Part shown: piece by piece, positions 1-12,467 of the stretch
Layout: each line of letters starts with the position of its first letter
Numbering within the stretch: position 1 is the first letter of the stretch
Assembly (NCBI GenBank): GCA_033439265.1
Contig: JAVTVX010000012.1
Coordinates: 35,280,261 to 35,344,260 of the forward strand
Length of the DNA: 64,000 bases
Origin: Dillenia suffruticosa
Lineage: Eukaryota > Streptophyta > Magnoliopsida > Dilleniales > Dilleniaceae
Direction: 5' to 3'
Position numbers and translations under genes: made by a program
The notes under the pieces: model-generated
What the model saw: the letters and a program-made list of their open reading frames with translations, nothing else
Database searches by the model: none
Told to the model about the DNA's origin: nothing

Positions 1-2103
1 TAATTGTACATTTAATCATTTCAGATTTTTTTTTTATAAAAGATGATTATTATATTATTTTCATAAAATAATTAATATTTACATAAAATTATTATATATA
101 TATTTTTTTATATTTACACATTTTTTCATATTTTTATTTTCTCTGTTCTTACACAGTATTATTCTTTCGTATCATTTTATACCCATTTTGATTTCTTAGT
201 TTTCATTTTGGTATTAATTAGTTTTAGTGGTTAAAAATTTTCAAATCATAGTAAAGATCCGAGATGAAGATCTATTCGTATTAGGTTAAGGTGTGCCGGA
301 CCTCATTCTGCGGTCTGCATGACTTTGGACCAAGAACAGTAGTCTTCGCCTCTTCCAACTCTCATTTTCTAGAGGAAAATAGCAAGTCAACTGCTTGCTC
401 CACCCACTTTTATAGCATCATGGTCACAGCTTTTCAGAAATTTTGTAAAAAATATGCCAAGATGAGAGTGATATCTCCTTTCCTTTTCATTTTTATTTTT
501 TGGGATTTTTTTTTTTATTCTTTTAAGCCAAAGATGCCTGAATTGCAGACAATAGGATCTGCTTCTTATCTCCAGCAGATTATAAATCGCCCTCTTAAGA
601 TCTGATATATAAAAGAAGAAAACAAGAGAGAGAGAGAGAGCATCAGGACAGGAATCTAGTGGATGGTAGTGGCAGTGGGACGTGCCCTTTATACCTTCCT
701 TGCCCTGCTCATCTTTTCCCTTTAATCCTCATCTCTATGAGCTTCTTTTCCATAGTTGGGTTCCTGTTGCTATGGTGCTTCCTCTCTGACCATGCTTCAT
801 TCACCCTTAATTCAATGTCAGCCTCTGTCGAACTCAGACTCTCCCTTCTCCTCTCTAACAACTCACATTAAATTTTAGTTAGCTCCAAAAATAAAAGTCA
901 CATTATATAATCAGGGTCGAAGAAATGGGTGCAATTCTCATGAAATTTTGAGAAAAAAAAATTGTATATTTTTCAAAATTATAACTTGTAATATTATTAT
1001 CCTTTAAAAATTATAACCCACTCTGATATTATAATCCTAAACGGATATGTAATACTTTAATTATAAATTTTAATTTCACCCCTAAATATAAATATTTTTA
1101 ATAATATCTGATCCATAAATTTCTTAATTTTTAATTGGGACTCCTAATAAATAATATTTTAAATGATAACACACCATCTTGGTCGTATATAAATTAAGAA
1201 AGTGACATGGGATAGTAAAAAGATGGGGATGAAAAGAAGGCAAAGGGAAAGCAAATTTCTCTCCCTTCCAATGAAAAAATCTAATATGTTTTCTGAGAGA
1301 CTTTGGGAGAAAAGTTTCGATAAGGGTCGGTGAGATTGTTTGTCCTATTATTTCTATAGTAAAGAAAAAAAAAACCCTAATTTTTCTAAAATTTTAGATC
1401 AATTTTTCCATAAACTTTAATTTTCGACGAAACCCATGTTCTAAATTACATACTTGGATATTAAATTGGCATTAATTCGGAAATCTTTGTTCATGAACTT
1501 GTATGCCATATGATTCAAAAGATATTCCTAAATGACATTTTGTATAGTAAGTATTCTATAATTAACATAAATAAATAAATTGTAAAAAGAAAAGGTACAA
1601 TTCTTTTTTTTGTTCGCTTGATAATTGGTATCCGAAAAATTGATTATTGTGAAGTTCAATAAAGAGGTTGGCTCTCTCGGTATTTGCTTTTTTATTTTAA
1701 GAATTAAGTTTAAGAATTTAATTAAAAAAATTTAATATTTTATCATCAGAGTAATGAGTAATGAGCGGATGGTAAGGTTAAATTCCAGTGGGACAGGCGG
1801 GGGGTTGATAGGGATGGTTCACCAGACACACCCTTATGGAGCTGGATGGCACACTGAGACTGAGAGTCTCTAGTTTGGGACATTAAGCTCCCCCAAAATG
1901 GACCCAATTCAATGCTAGAGGAAAGCTCCAATCCCAGCACACAACACCAAGGAGAAGATTGGAGCAGTGGCCAAACCCGCGGCCCACATTCAATTGGGTC
2001 ACCATTTTTTTTTCTTTTTTTGGTTAGTTTCAATGGTGTCACTTTGGATATTTCATTTGAAAATCTTAAATTAATTAGAAAATTAGAGGATTTTCATAAA
2101 GAA

Positions 2104-2138
<35 letters not shown>

Positions 2139-4380
2139 TAAAGGACCAGAAAATAAATGCAGGATTCCTTTTGTTTGGCTCTGCCTTTACCAAAAGCACC
2201 AGCATATCCTTGGAAGAAATATTAGGAACTTCTTAGTGAAAAAATTATGTTATCATTCTACTGTATCATGTGTGCCATTGGTATCTTCTTTTGCTTGGAC
2301 CTATTGGGTGAGTGATTCTCCCATGTAAAAGTTCCCAACTTGTTTATGGTAGTAGAGTACACATTATATATTGTTTAAAATGAGTTTTGAGTAAGAATTT
2401 ACTTTTTTTTTATGATCCAAAGGAAGAAAACCCAAAATACAAAATCCATGCCGATGGCGACAAGCTTAAGATTCAGAGTTCGGGGTTACAAAAAATTTGT
2501 AAGATATTTATTCGAATAACAAATATAAATTATAAAACCATATTAAAATCTAAAATATGAATAAAAAAATAATTCAACCATAATATTTTCAAGATAAAAA
2601 ATTTTAATCGAAAACATGTACCTTTTTTGTGGTTAACTAAAGAAAATTAGAGAGTAGAAATTTCATTATTCGATAAATAAAGAGAATATAAAGAGAGAAT
2701 CATAGTGTGGAAAGAGAATGAGAGAATGAAAATGAGAGGGAAAAAAGGCAAAACGGAAAGTAGAGGAAAAAAGAAAATGGAGGAGAGAGGCCGAGAGGGA
2801 AAGGGAAAATTCGGGAAGGAGAGGAAAAAGAAATTATTAATGTCAAATTAATATTTATTGAAATTGTAATCTTATTTATATTTTTTTTTGACTTTAAAGA
2901 TTATAAAATATTTTTTTTATTAATTTAAAGTATCCGATAGTAATATTATATTCTGTTTTTATTATGTGATAAGTTTTTGAAAAAAAATATATAGAATTTA
3001 ATCAAATGAATGAGTTTTAAAAAAAAAACATAATATTAGAGTTAAATGGATATAAAATAAATATAAATTATAAATACTAATTGAATTTTAAGTCTGTCTC
3101 TGCATACCGAATACTATCCAAAGCAAACGATATAATAAATTAATGTCGAAACATGATATACACAAAACAAAAATCACTCCAAAAAACAAAATTCGAAACT
3201 AGAGATCAAAAACCATCCATCGAAAACCACTTGAAAAACTTTTGAAAGCGTAAAACATTATTCCCATCAACGAGCACACCACGGCTAGCTTCAGTGCCAA
3301 GTGATAACACCTTAGAGCCCTTCGGAGGGAAAGACTGAGGAATGCTAATCTCTACATACGTTTTCTCTTAGAAAACTCCTCAAAACTAAGTGTTGAAACT
3401 TACGGTTCATCAAAAATTAAAATTTTTTCTAATTCAACCATATAAGAGAAAATAACTTTCATGAGAATTAAGTTTACCTCTCAAATGGTTACTCTCCTAG
3501 TAAACCCTATCGGACATTGTTCGAGGATTACTCTTACATTGATGCCAAAAATGCTACTACACTAGCCACTCCTGGTGACGAGTTTTACCTTAATCGGCAT
3601 TATTCCCCCTTCTTTTCTCTGAGATTTTTGAGTTCGAGTCTCCCCAATATACCAAAAAAAAATTACACTAGAGACTCCTTCCTTAAACAAGAAAAGACAA
3701 TAATCACACATTTTTCATATTAAACACTTGCCATATGAATCCCATGAAGAAGGATGCATATAATTCAACTTTGCATTATTTTCACCTACTAATAATTGGA
3801 TATGATAGAAAATTAGACTTTAACATAAGATCGTATTTGATTGAAATATTTTTTGATACTTGTAAAAGTAATATGTAGAAAAGTTTTTATTAATTGAATT
3901 AATTTAGTTAAAATTTAAGTAATTTAATTATGAACTTAAAAATATAAATAATTCTATTCTTAATCATTTTAAATTATTTTAAATTAGGATATTATTTTTA
4001 TTGGCGCGAATCATTTTGTTCAAATCTTATAATAGAAAAATTTAATTTATCAAAATTCTGTTACTCGATTCTATATACCGTTTCGATCTTAAGTATATCT
4101 CTGCTTCGTTACAGAAGATTAGACTCACTTAAAATAGTTTAGAAATACTGATATGACTGATTAATCTCTTTAAATCTGAAACATGTTAAAAGTTTTCTTA
4201 AATAAATCGTTAATTAATTTTTTAATCTTAAAATTAAGATTTTGGCTTTGGTAGTTAGGATTATTAAATCGTGATATGGTAGTTATGCTCTTACCACGAG
4301 GGCATATAAGTCATGGTACCACGAACACATCACTTATTCCTTCACACCTTTTGCCGCGTACACACTGCTTTCTTCCTTCC
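1..4380. other. AT-rich intergenic region, no gene recognised
   Basis: Very AT-rich sequence with long A and T runs. Reading frames here are short and resemble no family I know. Items that stand out are a TATA-like sequence near 604-611 followed by a GA tract (625-640), an imperfect inverted repeat at 1901-2001, an (AAAG)n run at 2100-2138, and a short retroposon at 3573-3663. The last part (about 4300-4596) is probably the promoter and 5' UTR of the VOZ gene. Confidence 0.6.
3573..3663 (+). mobile_element. Very short tRNA-like SINE (mini-SINE copy 1)
   Basis: A 91-bp segment ends in an A-rich tail and carries a tRNA box-B-like motif (GAGTTCGAGTCTCC) just before the tail. It is flanked by near-identical direct repeats, TACACTAGCCACTCC at 3558-3572 and TACACTAGAGACTCC at 3664-3678 (13 of 15 match), as expected for a target-site duplication. 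Its 3' half resembles the copy at 48407-48489 (C-rich stretch, GAGAT, box B, A-tail). No coding capacity. An old insertion is the simplest reading. Confidence 0.6.
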
Positions 4381-4389
4381 CTGCATGTA

Positions 4390-4454
4390 AGAGAGAGAGA
4401 GAGAGAGAGAACAGAAGAGAGAGAAAGAGGGTGGAGAGAGAGAGAGAGAGAGAG
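4390..4454 (+). promoter_or_regulatory. GA-repeat tracts in probable VOZ 5' UTR
   Basis: Two GA-dinucleotide runs (4390-4409 and 4432-4454) sit about 140-200 bp upstream of the VOZ start codon, a common position for GA/CT tracts in plant 5' UTRs and core promoters. An ATG immediately followed by TAA lies at 4384-4389; if transcription begins upstream of it, it would be a minimal start-stop upstream ORF. The transcription start is not visible. Confidence 0.4.
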
Positions 4455-4596
4455 AACAGCGCAGCACTGCAATAAAGCAAAAAATTCTCTCTTTTCTGTT
4501 CTCTCTCTGTAGTAGTTGCCTTGTATTAAATCCTTGTCATCAACTTAGGGTTTTCGAAATCTCCGAATCCGGGATTTGAAAGTTTAGGGTTTTTTA

Positions 4597-7500
4597 ATGG
4601 GGAAGGGTTCGAAAACTGTGTGTAAGTCTGCATCTCACCAGATGTTCAAAGACAAAGCGAAGAATCGAGTCGATGATCTTCAAGGCATGTTCACTGATCT
4701 TCAATTCGCAAGAAAAGAGAGCCGTACGGTCGATGCTGCTGTTCTGGAAGAACAAGTTCATCAGATGCTTCGCGAATGGAAAGCTGAACTCAATGAACCC
4801 TCTCCTGCTTCGTCTCTTCAAGTAAAGAACTCTGATTTTTAGGTTCTGTTGGAATTACTTATGTTAATTTGGGAATTGTTCATCTTTTTGTACTGTGATG
4901 TGCTGATGATTGATTGATCGAATGATTGATTGACAGAGAGAGAGAGAGAGGGGGAGAATGTATTGTGCGTGTATTTGTAATTATGCTGTAGCGATTGAAT
5001 TTGATTTTTACGGATCACTTGCTTTTGATTATGCTTTCTAGGGTTTTGGATTCAGCCCATCTTGTATAGTCATTTTCTATGTATTTATTTGTGGATTCGT
5101 CATCTTTTTTGTACATTTCCATGCTGTTATGAAAGTGGCTTTTTTTTTTTTTAATGATTTTTCCTTAGCATTTGGGAATTTCTGAACTTCAGTGTGTTCT
5201 TTTCGGGTAGCTTCAGCCCATATAGCCTTAGTTTCTGTAAATTTCTAGTCTTTACTGTTCTCAGATATTCTGGAGTTGCAAGTTCCTCGTGGGGTATTCT
5301 CTGTTTGATGTGATCGGTATCCGTGGGCATTGAATAATTTGGTTTGGAGTTCTTTGAGTTGTTATTATGCAATGCTTCTTAATTGCAGGGTGGTGGTAGT
5401 TTAGGGACTTTCTCTTCAGACATATGTCGATTATTGCAGCTGTGTGAGGAGGAAGATGATGCAACTAGTGCATTGGCTGAATTAGCTTCTCCGAAGCCTG
5501 AGCCAGATGCTCAAAATCACCAACTCAGCGACACTGCAGTATTCCAACAGGTAGAGCTTTTAGTCTATTGTCTTAGTTATTTTTAGAAAAGATGTGTGGA
5601 GTTTTGAATGTTATCACTGTTGTGTGTTGGACCAGAAGTTTGCATGATTGGGATGGGGCTAACTCTGACAGTGAAAGCTGAATATCCATGAGGACGTAAA
5701 ATATCGTGGTTTCAACTAGAATAGGGTTTTATCAGGGCACATAGCTCTGCTAGTCTCTATTGCTATTAGCACTCACTAGTTTTGATCTAAATTTGTCAAT
5801 CTATACGTGGTGAGAATTAATGATGGTTGGAACAAGCCTATCTATAACGCAGAGGACTTTATACTTGCTGTGGCTTCCCAGCACCACAATATACCTCTTC
5901 CAGCTATCATATAAGACTGCTCGAACTTTTTTTCCCCCAGTGGTTTAAGAGTGCTAATGTTGCCATTGTTCTCTTTTGTTTCTTGCTGTTTTTGTTCCAT
6001 CACAAATGAATGTGTGTATGACTTTGGCTTTAATACTGTTGATTTAAACTGTGTACACTATTGCTAATGCAATTATTATCATGAAACTTCATTTCATTAT
6101 TATTATTTTGTTTGGGGGGGATAGAGTATCATGGAATTTAATTTCAGAACATGACCATTGCTTAGAAGAGGACAGAGTTTGTTTTTCTATGTGCTGTGTG
6201 TGTGGGTGCGTGGGTGCGTGGGTGCGTAGTGGATTCATTGGAAGCTGAAGTGGCTACAAAAAGAAACACTCATTGGAGCTTAAGGTTTAAATTTGATATG
6301 TCTCTAGCAATTTAGGAGTAGGGCCAGTGTGGTCGGCCAACCAAGCTATTCTTCATGCATCTCATGCATAACTGTGATGCGACAAATATAAGCATGATAT
6401 AGGTTGGTTTTCCATATCTCCATGTCCTTATCATCCCAGAAATGGAAAAGGAAAACCAAGAACTATCCTGTACCCCAAGACACAGTGCTTCTATTCTGCT
6501 TCTGGAAATATACAACCTGATCGGACCATAAATTCCTGAGTGGCATGCATTGCACATTCAGTGCATGAATTTGAGCAGTTTTTTCTTTCTTTAGTATGAA
6601 TGCATGGGGAGAAAGGATGTTGTAGATGAAGTTGAGGAGGGGAGAAGGTCAGAGAAGCCAGTGGATTTGCTATATACCCTCTTTAACCACAGAGAGAAAG
6701 GCCAGTAAAATATTAATGGCTGCCTGTCATGTGGTACTTTCAAGTTTTGTTTTTATATGCTGTATTTTCTGATTGAGCTTTTTTTTTATTATCCCTTCTT
6801 TTTTCTTTTCCCTCTTTCACTTCTTCAGCTTGTTATTTTTGAGCCATATACTTAATTTGCTTCAGGGTCATAACATGAATACGGTGCCACAGGAGAATGG
6901 TTTGCAGTTGGTTGATCAATGTAAGGGTTCTCCCTCCGGAGTTTGTGATATTGCAGTGAGTAATATGGGATTGTCTACTCAACCAGTGTATCATCAGTAT
7001 GATCTACATCAAACCTTTGGGCAGAACTATTTTAGTGGGTTTGATAATACTGGACAGTGTGGGGAGGATCCTATTCCTCAACTACCTTCATATCTCCCTA
7101 ATATTTGCCCTCCGCCTTCTGCTTTCTTGGGTCCAAAGTGTGCACTTTGGGATTGTCCCAGACCGGCCCAAGGATTGGATTGGTGTCAAGATTATTGCAG
7201 TAGCTTTCATGCTGATCTGGCATTGAATGAAGGCCCACCTGGTATGACTCCAGTTCTTCGTCCTGGAGGAATTGGTCTGAAAGATGGTCTGCTCTTTGCT
7301 GCTCTGAATGCAAAGGCACAAGGAAAAGATGTTGGAATTCCAGAATGTGAAGGTGCTGCAACCTCCAAGTCTCCATGGAATGCTCCTGGTAAGTCACTTT
7401 TCCCGGTTATCCGAGGTCCACTTCTTCAATTCTTGAACAGCTGCAACTGGTTGGTTTTAAGTTTACTTATTGAATCATCTGTGTTATTGCAGAGCTCTTT

Positions 7501-8046
7501 GATCTCTTAGTTCTCAAGGGTGAAACTATTCGGGAATGGCTCTTTTTTGATAAACCTCGAAGAGCATTTGAGAGTGGGAATAGAAAGCAGAGATCATTGC
7601 CAGATTATAGTGGGCGTGGTTGGCATGAGTCCAGGAAGCAAGTCATGAAAGAATTTGGAGGCCTGAAGAGATCCTACTACATGGACCCACAGCCACTAAA
7701 TAATTTCGAGTGGCACCTCTATGAATATGAGATCAACCACTATGATGCTTGTGCACTCTATAGGTTGGAACTAAAGCTGGTCGAGGGTAAGAAGAGTCCC
7801 AAAGGAAAAGTTACAAATGATTCCCTCGTTGATCTGCAGAAACAGATGGGCAGGCTTAGTGCTGAGTTTCCATCAGATGTTAAACGCGCTGTCAAGGGGA
7901 GGACAAAAGTTAACTCGAAGGATGGTGTTGGAAATCCGTATTCTCTTCCAAATAGGATGGCTCCAGCAAATGAGAAGCTTGATTATGGAGCGGACGCATC
8001 TTATGATTATCTTGTTGAGAATCTAAGTGGGTATTATCTGACCTGA
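4597..8046 (+). CDS. VOZ1: VOZ-type transcription factor (vascular plant one zinc finger)
   Basis: Four coding exons joined in frame: 4597-4821, 5389-5550, 6866-7388 and 7493-8046, all with GT-AG introns, giving 487 residues, the usual VOZ length. The start [20 protein letters not shown] is the conserved VOZ N-terminus. The DNA-binding and dimerisation region starts around residue 220 with the zinc-finger cysteines in [10 protein letters not shown] and DWCQDYC and a downstream histidine (SSFH), followed by the conserved block ending in [23 protein letters not shown] proteins are plant-specific NAC-related regulators; in Arabidopsis VOZ1/VOZ2 interact with phytochrome B and affect flowering and stress responses (known for the family, not shown here). 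Intron 2 contains a short GTGGGTGC minisatellite near 6200-6228. The C-terminus [14 protein letters not shown] is complete. Family assignment is very secure; VOZ1 rather than VOZ2 is inferred from length. Confidence 0.95.
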
Positions 8047-9385
8047 TTCAAGAAGAATGGTATATGTGGAACAAGAAGTCAGTTTGCCTTAGAAGCATTA
8101 GCTGGGGGACTTTAACCGGCAGTGGTATTACTTACTATATCTTCATCCCGTTTTAATTTTTGATCCTAAATAATGTCAAGCAAAACCCCCTTTTTTAGCG
8201 GCATGGGGTTACTCTACAAGGTCGCATGGTAGTGACCAAGAAGCCCTAATACCCAAGACTGTCCTTGGGTTCTCGATCCTGTTCTAACCTATGAGAGGAT
8301 TTACAAGGAAGGTTTACTGTCTTATTTTGTTAATTAAGTGTTTCCAGTACAAAGTAAAACCAAAAACTAATCAGTTTCTTTGAAATTGGATTCGGGTCAG
8401 TCGGTAAGTGATCATCGATGTTTATTTTGGGGTTTAGACATCTATATTTAAAAACATTGGCACAGCTCGAGCAAGTTCATGGCAGCTGTTGGTGGCTTCT
8501 CTGCCACTGTCTAGAACTTAAGTCTGCTAGATAGACCATCGAAGCATGTTTAAGCGGTCTTCCTGTTTATTACTCATAGACTTGTAAATTAAATTTCAAA
8601 TATGATGCGTGCACGTTTTAACTTCTACCCATCCTTTTCTCTCTTTCTTTTGTATACACTGTTCAACGGTCCTGCAGATTCTCTGGTAATTTGTACATTT
8701 ATAAATTATCTTTAAAATAGTAATTCCATCTTCTCTAATTCATGGATTTATAAATTATTTTATTTTGACCCCATTAATATTTTAATATCTCTATATATAT
8801 TTTTCCATGTCAATAGCTATTTACAGGATATTATAGTAATTTATCATTTTTAATTATATCAACACCAAAAAGGATTTATAAAAATTTATTGTTATCAAAC
8901 ACAAAAATAAATTATAAATTCACATTATATCTTATAAATTACTGAAATAAGATATAAGGGCTTATAGAATCAATTTGAGCTTGTAAATTGTTTAAAACAA
9001 GTTTAATGAATCGAATTTTGAGTTAAAAATTACTTTTATAATGGGAATTATTAGGCTTTGACTTGGAATCAAGATTTTGCCCTTTATTTGCTAACAAGAT
9101 TAGGCTTGTAAGCAACAAAAGTAGTATCAAGATCGTAGGATCATGCATTGATTAGAACTTTCAGAGAGGCTCCACAGAGTCTACAGGGAAACATCGCTTC
9201 TGCATCAGAATTTACACCAGATCATATGCCCTTGAAATTGATATAGGAACAGGAAATTAGATCACTAAAAACAGCCCTTATACTAATGCATCACTACTAG
9301 AAATTTAAGTTCTACATGGTTTTGAAAGAAATTTATTATCTCATCCAACAGTGAAGCTGAGACTATTGAGGATCAGTTCTGCCAC
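8047..9385. other. Convergent 3' flanks of VOZ and ELOF1 genes
   Basis: The space between the two stop codons (8046 on +, 9386 on -) holds the two 3' UTRs and an AT-rich middle (about 8690-9060). No additional gene, RNA or mobile element was recognised. Confidence 0.5.
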
Positions 9386-10601
9386 TTATGCAGCATCATC
9401 ATCTTCAAGGTTATTGACTCGCTCACACTCGTCAATCCATTCACTGTATCTGCATGAAAGGAATAAAAAGATAAGCTCATTTCTGGGGTCAGCTAGAAAA
9501 CGAAGCCAAAGTTCCATTTTCTAGAAGAGGAGACTTTTGTTGTGTGGGAGAAGACAAGCCAGAATGTACTACATAAGAGAACTTACATGTCTATTGGTTC
9601 GGACAATGCTGAAAACAAATCAAAAGAGAAGAATCAGTTCTTCAATCATAGAAAAGATGTACAAATGTACAAATGCTAAAGTAGTTGCACTAAGTATGGG
9701 CCTAATGCTATCTACTTTTAATTTCTTATCACAGAAGTATGTGAAAGGAAGCAGCATTGCATCAAGAAGTCACAGATGCATACTATAGAAAACAAAATAT
9801 ATAAAAGAAAAAAAATCATCAATATACCTGTAACAGTGGTACTAAAGCTCTCTTGGCAAATCCTGCATGAAGCTTCGCCTATTAAATTCTTCATATCACT
9901 GGAACAAAATTTTGAACCAAATGTGAGGGTGCTACCAGGGAATTAACAATATAAACCTACAAGATGCACACTGGTAACACCATGCTAGCCACCAACATCA
10001 TGGTGGCTTTCTTGTGTCAGCATGTCCACTTAGTTACTTAAGAAAGTATTAATATGAGCTCTGATATGCATTACCATTCATCAGCATTTCATGAAATGAA
10101 ACAAAATTATTCTCAGGTAATATGAATGCAGTTTTAAGCATCAATGACTAAATTAAGTAAAAATCTTTTTTTTTTCCCATGAGGGTTCTATCTCGACTAT
10201 CATCTATTATCTCATTTCACACATTGGATCACATTTGGAATATGTACATGTCTCCTGTACATAGAAAAGGAGTAAATATCTCTTCATGTACATATTCACA
10301 ATGTCTGCTTTGTGCCCTGAAATTTGGATCTTGTTGTATTGTCAGAGCCCATGTCCATGATTCATGGATTACACCTAAGCCTCTTATGTAACTTACACAG
10401 TCTTCCCACAGATACAGTCTCCTACAGATTGTTGAGAAATGTATGGAGTACCATAAAAGAGTAAAAAAATGCTTAAAAAAATGCTTACATGCGACATTCA
10501 ACACTGGTGCCATGGTTGCAGAAAGGGCAACTGAAAACAGTGTCAAGCTTGTCCATACGCTTCTTAGGAGGTGGCTTCGCCCTTGACTTCCTCTTTCCCA
10601 T
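9386..10601 (-). CDS. ELOF1: Transcription elongation factor 1 homologue (ELOF1/Elf1)
   Basis: Four coding exons on the minus strand: 10489-10601, 9828-9898, 9587-9608 (only 22 nt) and 9386-9449, joined in frame to 89 residues. The protein starts [20 protein letters not shown], a basic N-terminus typical of Elf1, and has a four-cysteine zinc ribbon: CPFC (residues 25-28) and CRIC (49-52). The acidic C-terminus LEDDDAA is also typical. Elf1/ELOF1 is a small nuclear protein that binds elongating RNA polymerase II and helps it pass nucleosomes and DNA lesions. A plausible 5'-UTR intron (10626-11385) has good splice borders (CAAAG/GTACAT and AACAG/TGATT), placing the promoter near 11.4-11.5 kb. 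Because the exons are short, no single long frame marks the gene; the assignment rests on conserved residues and phase. Confidence 0.93.
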
Positions 10602-10625
10602 TGCTTAGGACTATTTCTCAAATCA

Positions 10626-11385
10626 CTGTTTCCAGGAAAACTGAAGGAAATTAATAAATCCTACTGGTGAGGATGAATCAAAACTGGCAGTCATTTATTG
10701 TTGATTAGTGCATCTTTTCCGGTACATTACCATGGTCACAGGGTTTTAGAACCTGGGCAACTTAGGGTACCAAACTCCTACCTCTAGAACTCATGAATGA
10801 AAACTCTAATACCAAATTGGACCCGGAGACCACGGATGAAAGCCAAGAGTTTATATCAAGGGCAGAATACAAAATGCGTTTGGGGTAATAATGGATTTAG
10901 CCAAGTTGCACTGAATCTCAAAGCCACCGTATCCTCAAATGATTATGTTCCCTAATTTCTCTCCATATCCAATGGTTCAATTAGAAAAGATAAATCATGA
11001 TTGCACTCAGATAACAATGAATCCTGGACGCGTTTAACATGGTACAGTTCTGAGTCATGCATGAAACTAAGAAGAATCCTTTGACAAATCATGTATCCTT
11101 ACGACATGCTTCATCCTAATTTCATTACAATTGCTCAAGAGTTATTTCTTTCAATGTTCATAAGGAATTCAAGAAAAGAGCGACCCTTTAAGCATCATTC
11201 AGACCTATTTATAAGGAAAAAAAGGGCTAACCCCTAAATTGAAAGATGTCTAACATAAACGACCTACATATTCTACAATCCTAAAAAAGCGAGTTCCCAA
11301 GGAGAGAGAATCGAATTACCACAGCCGCCAAAGAAGACAATTAAAATTAAGAGACGAAGATTAAAGAAGAGGAAATCAAATGTAC
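10626..11385 (-). other. Probable 5'-UTR intron of ELOF1 gene
   Basis: On the minus strand a donor-like CAAAG/GTACAT and an acceptor-like AACAG/TGATT flank 760 bp upstream of the ELOF1 start codon. The upstream side has the CT-rich, CCCTAG-containing look of a plant leader. This is inference from splice signals alone. Confidence 0.45.
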
Positions 11386-11479
11386 CTTTGGGAGAATCAG
11401 GCTCTTCGAACCCTAGTTTTTTTGAGTACCGATGGCGAGAAATGGATGAACGATGAGAGGGTTGAGAAATTTATAGATT

Positions 11480-12467
11480 TCTGAATCTGAGCGTGGCAGA
11501 TGGGTATGCGCCGTTTCGGATGGGACGCGACAGGCGGCTGCGCTGTGGCAATGGGATGGCATGCCACATCTTCCAGGTTGTCACTTTCAACGAGGATTAT
11601 TTTTTTAAATTCTTTATTTTTTTTTTATATTTTTAAAGACCATATTTATTACGACAAGATTTAAAAAAAAGGAAATACATGTTTTTAATAGAGAGGAGGA
11701 TGCTTATTGTAATATTTCCTTAAAATATACATATTATGGGATATCTTAATTACTAATATTTTTCAAAATTCAAGTATGCATTTTAAGGGATATCACAAAT
11801 TTTAAATTATATTAGATATTGTTTTATGGAAATTTTGAGACAATATAATTTTGTGTTTTTTTTAACTCTTTTCAAAAATAATTTTTCTTTTTAAATTTTT
11901 GTAAAATAAGATGGAAAAAAATCTTATCACTGATTTAATAAGAATATAAGTATATATATTTTTAAATCCTTTAATAATTAAAATTATTTAATATTCAATA
12001 AAAAAAATTACTTTACACAAAGCATAGAGCGGCTCAGTTGATGTTTTGGTGAGTCTATGGTACATAGCGCAAAACTCCTTTGAGTTAATTAGTTGGATAT
12101 TCTACTCTTTTAATAAAAAATTTCGGGTTAAATCTTGAGAATAATAAAAAATGATTTGAAAAAATTAATTTCTAAAATGAACCCCACAATATTAAAATCG
12201 GATTAATCGAGTAAACTCCGGATATCAGTACGATACATAGCTCACCGTAACAACCGTATTTTTTTAAAAAGAAAAGTTTAAAAATAATAATTATGATTTA
12301 AATAATCCTTTTATCAAATAAATAAATAAATGAATAAATAAATAAGTAAATGTATATATCAACCAAACGCAGCGTTGCTGGTTGAGAATAAGAAAGATGC
12401 AAAGCATCGTCGTCTTAAGGACTGAGAAAACAAAACACGCTCACTGGCTGAAGAACAGCTTCCATTA
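11480..12467. other. Divergent intergenic region between ELOF1 and the 12.5-kb gene
   Basis: The left end (to about 11.58 kb) is GC-richer and probably the ELOF1 promoter. The middle is AT-rich and contains a degenerate retroposon copy at about 12069-12232. The last 100 bp lead into the next gene. Confidence 0.4.
12069..12232 (+). mobile_element. Degenerate tRNA-like SINE copy (low confidence)
   Basis: A segment with box-A-like (GAGTTAATTAGTTGG) and box-B-like (TTTCGGGTTAAATC) motifs and a 3' module ATCGGATTAATCGAG...CTCCGGATATC shared with copies at 41.2, 48.6 and 50.7 kb. The octamer TACATAGC occurs at 12061-12068 and 12234-12241 and may be a short target-site duplication. There is no A-tail left. 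Confidence 0.35.

Noticed and set aside
1746..2042. 98-codon minus-strand frame
   Set aside because: Overlaps an inverted repeat, lacks any family motif and is probably a chance frame in the GC-richer patch.
6160..6240. GTGGGTGC minisatellite in VOZ intron 2 as a regulatory element
   Set aside because: Only about three short units with no supporting context.
7088..7397. Overlapping minus-strand frames in VOZ exon 3
   Set aside because: Shadows of the VOZ coding exon.
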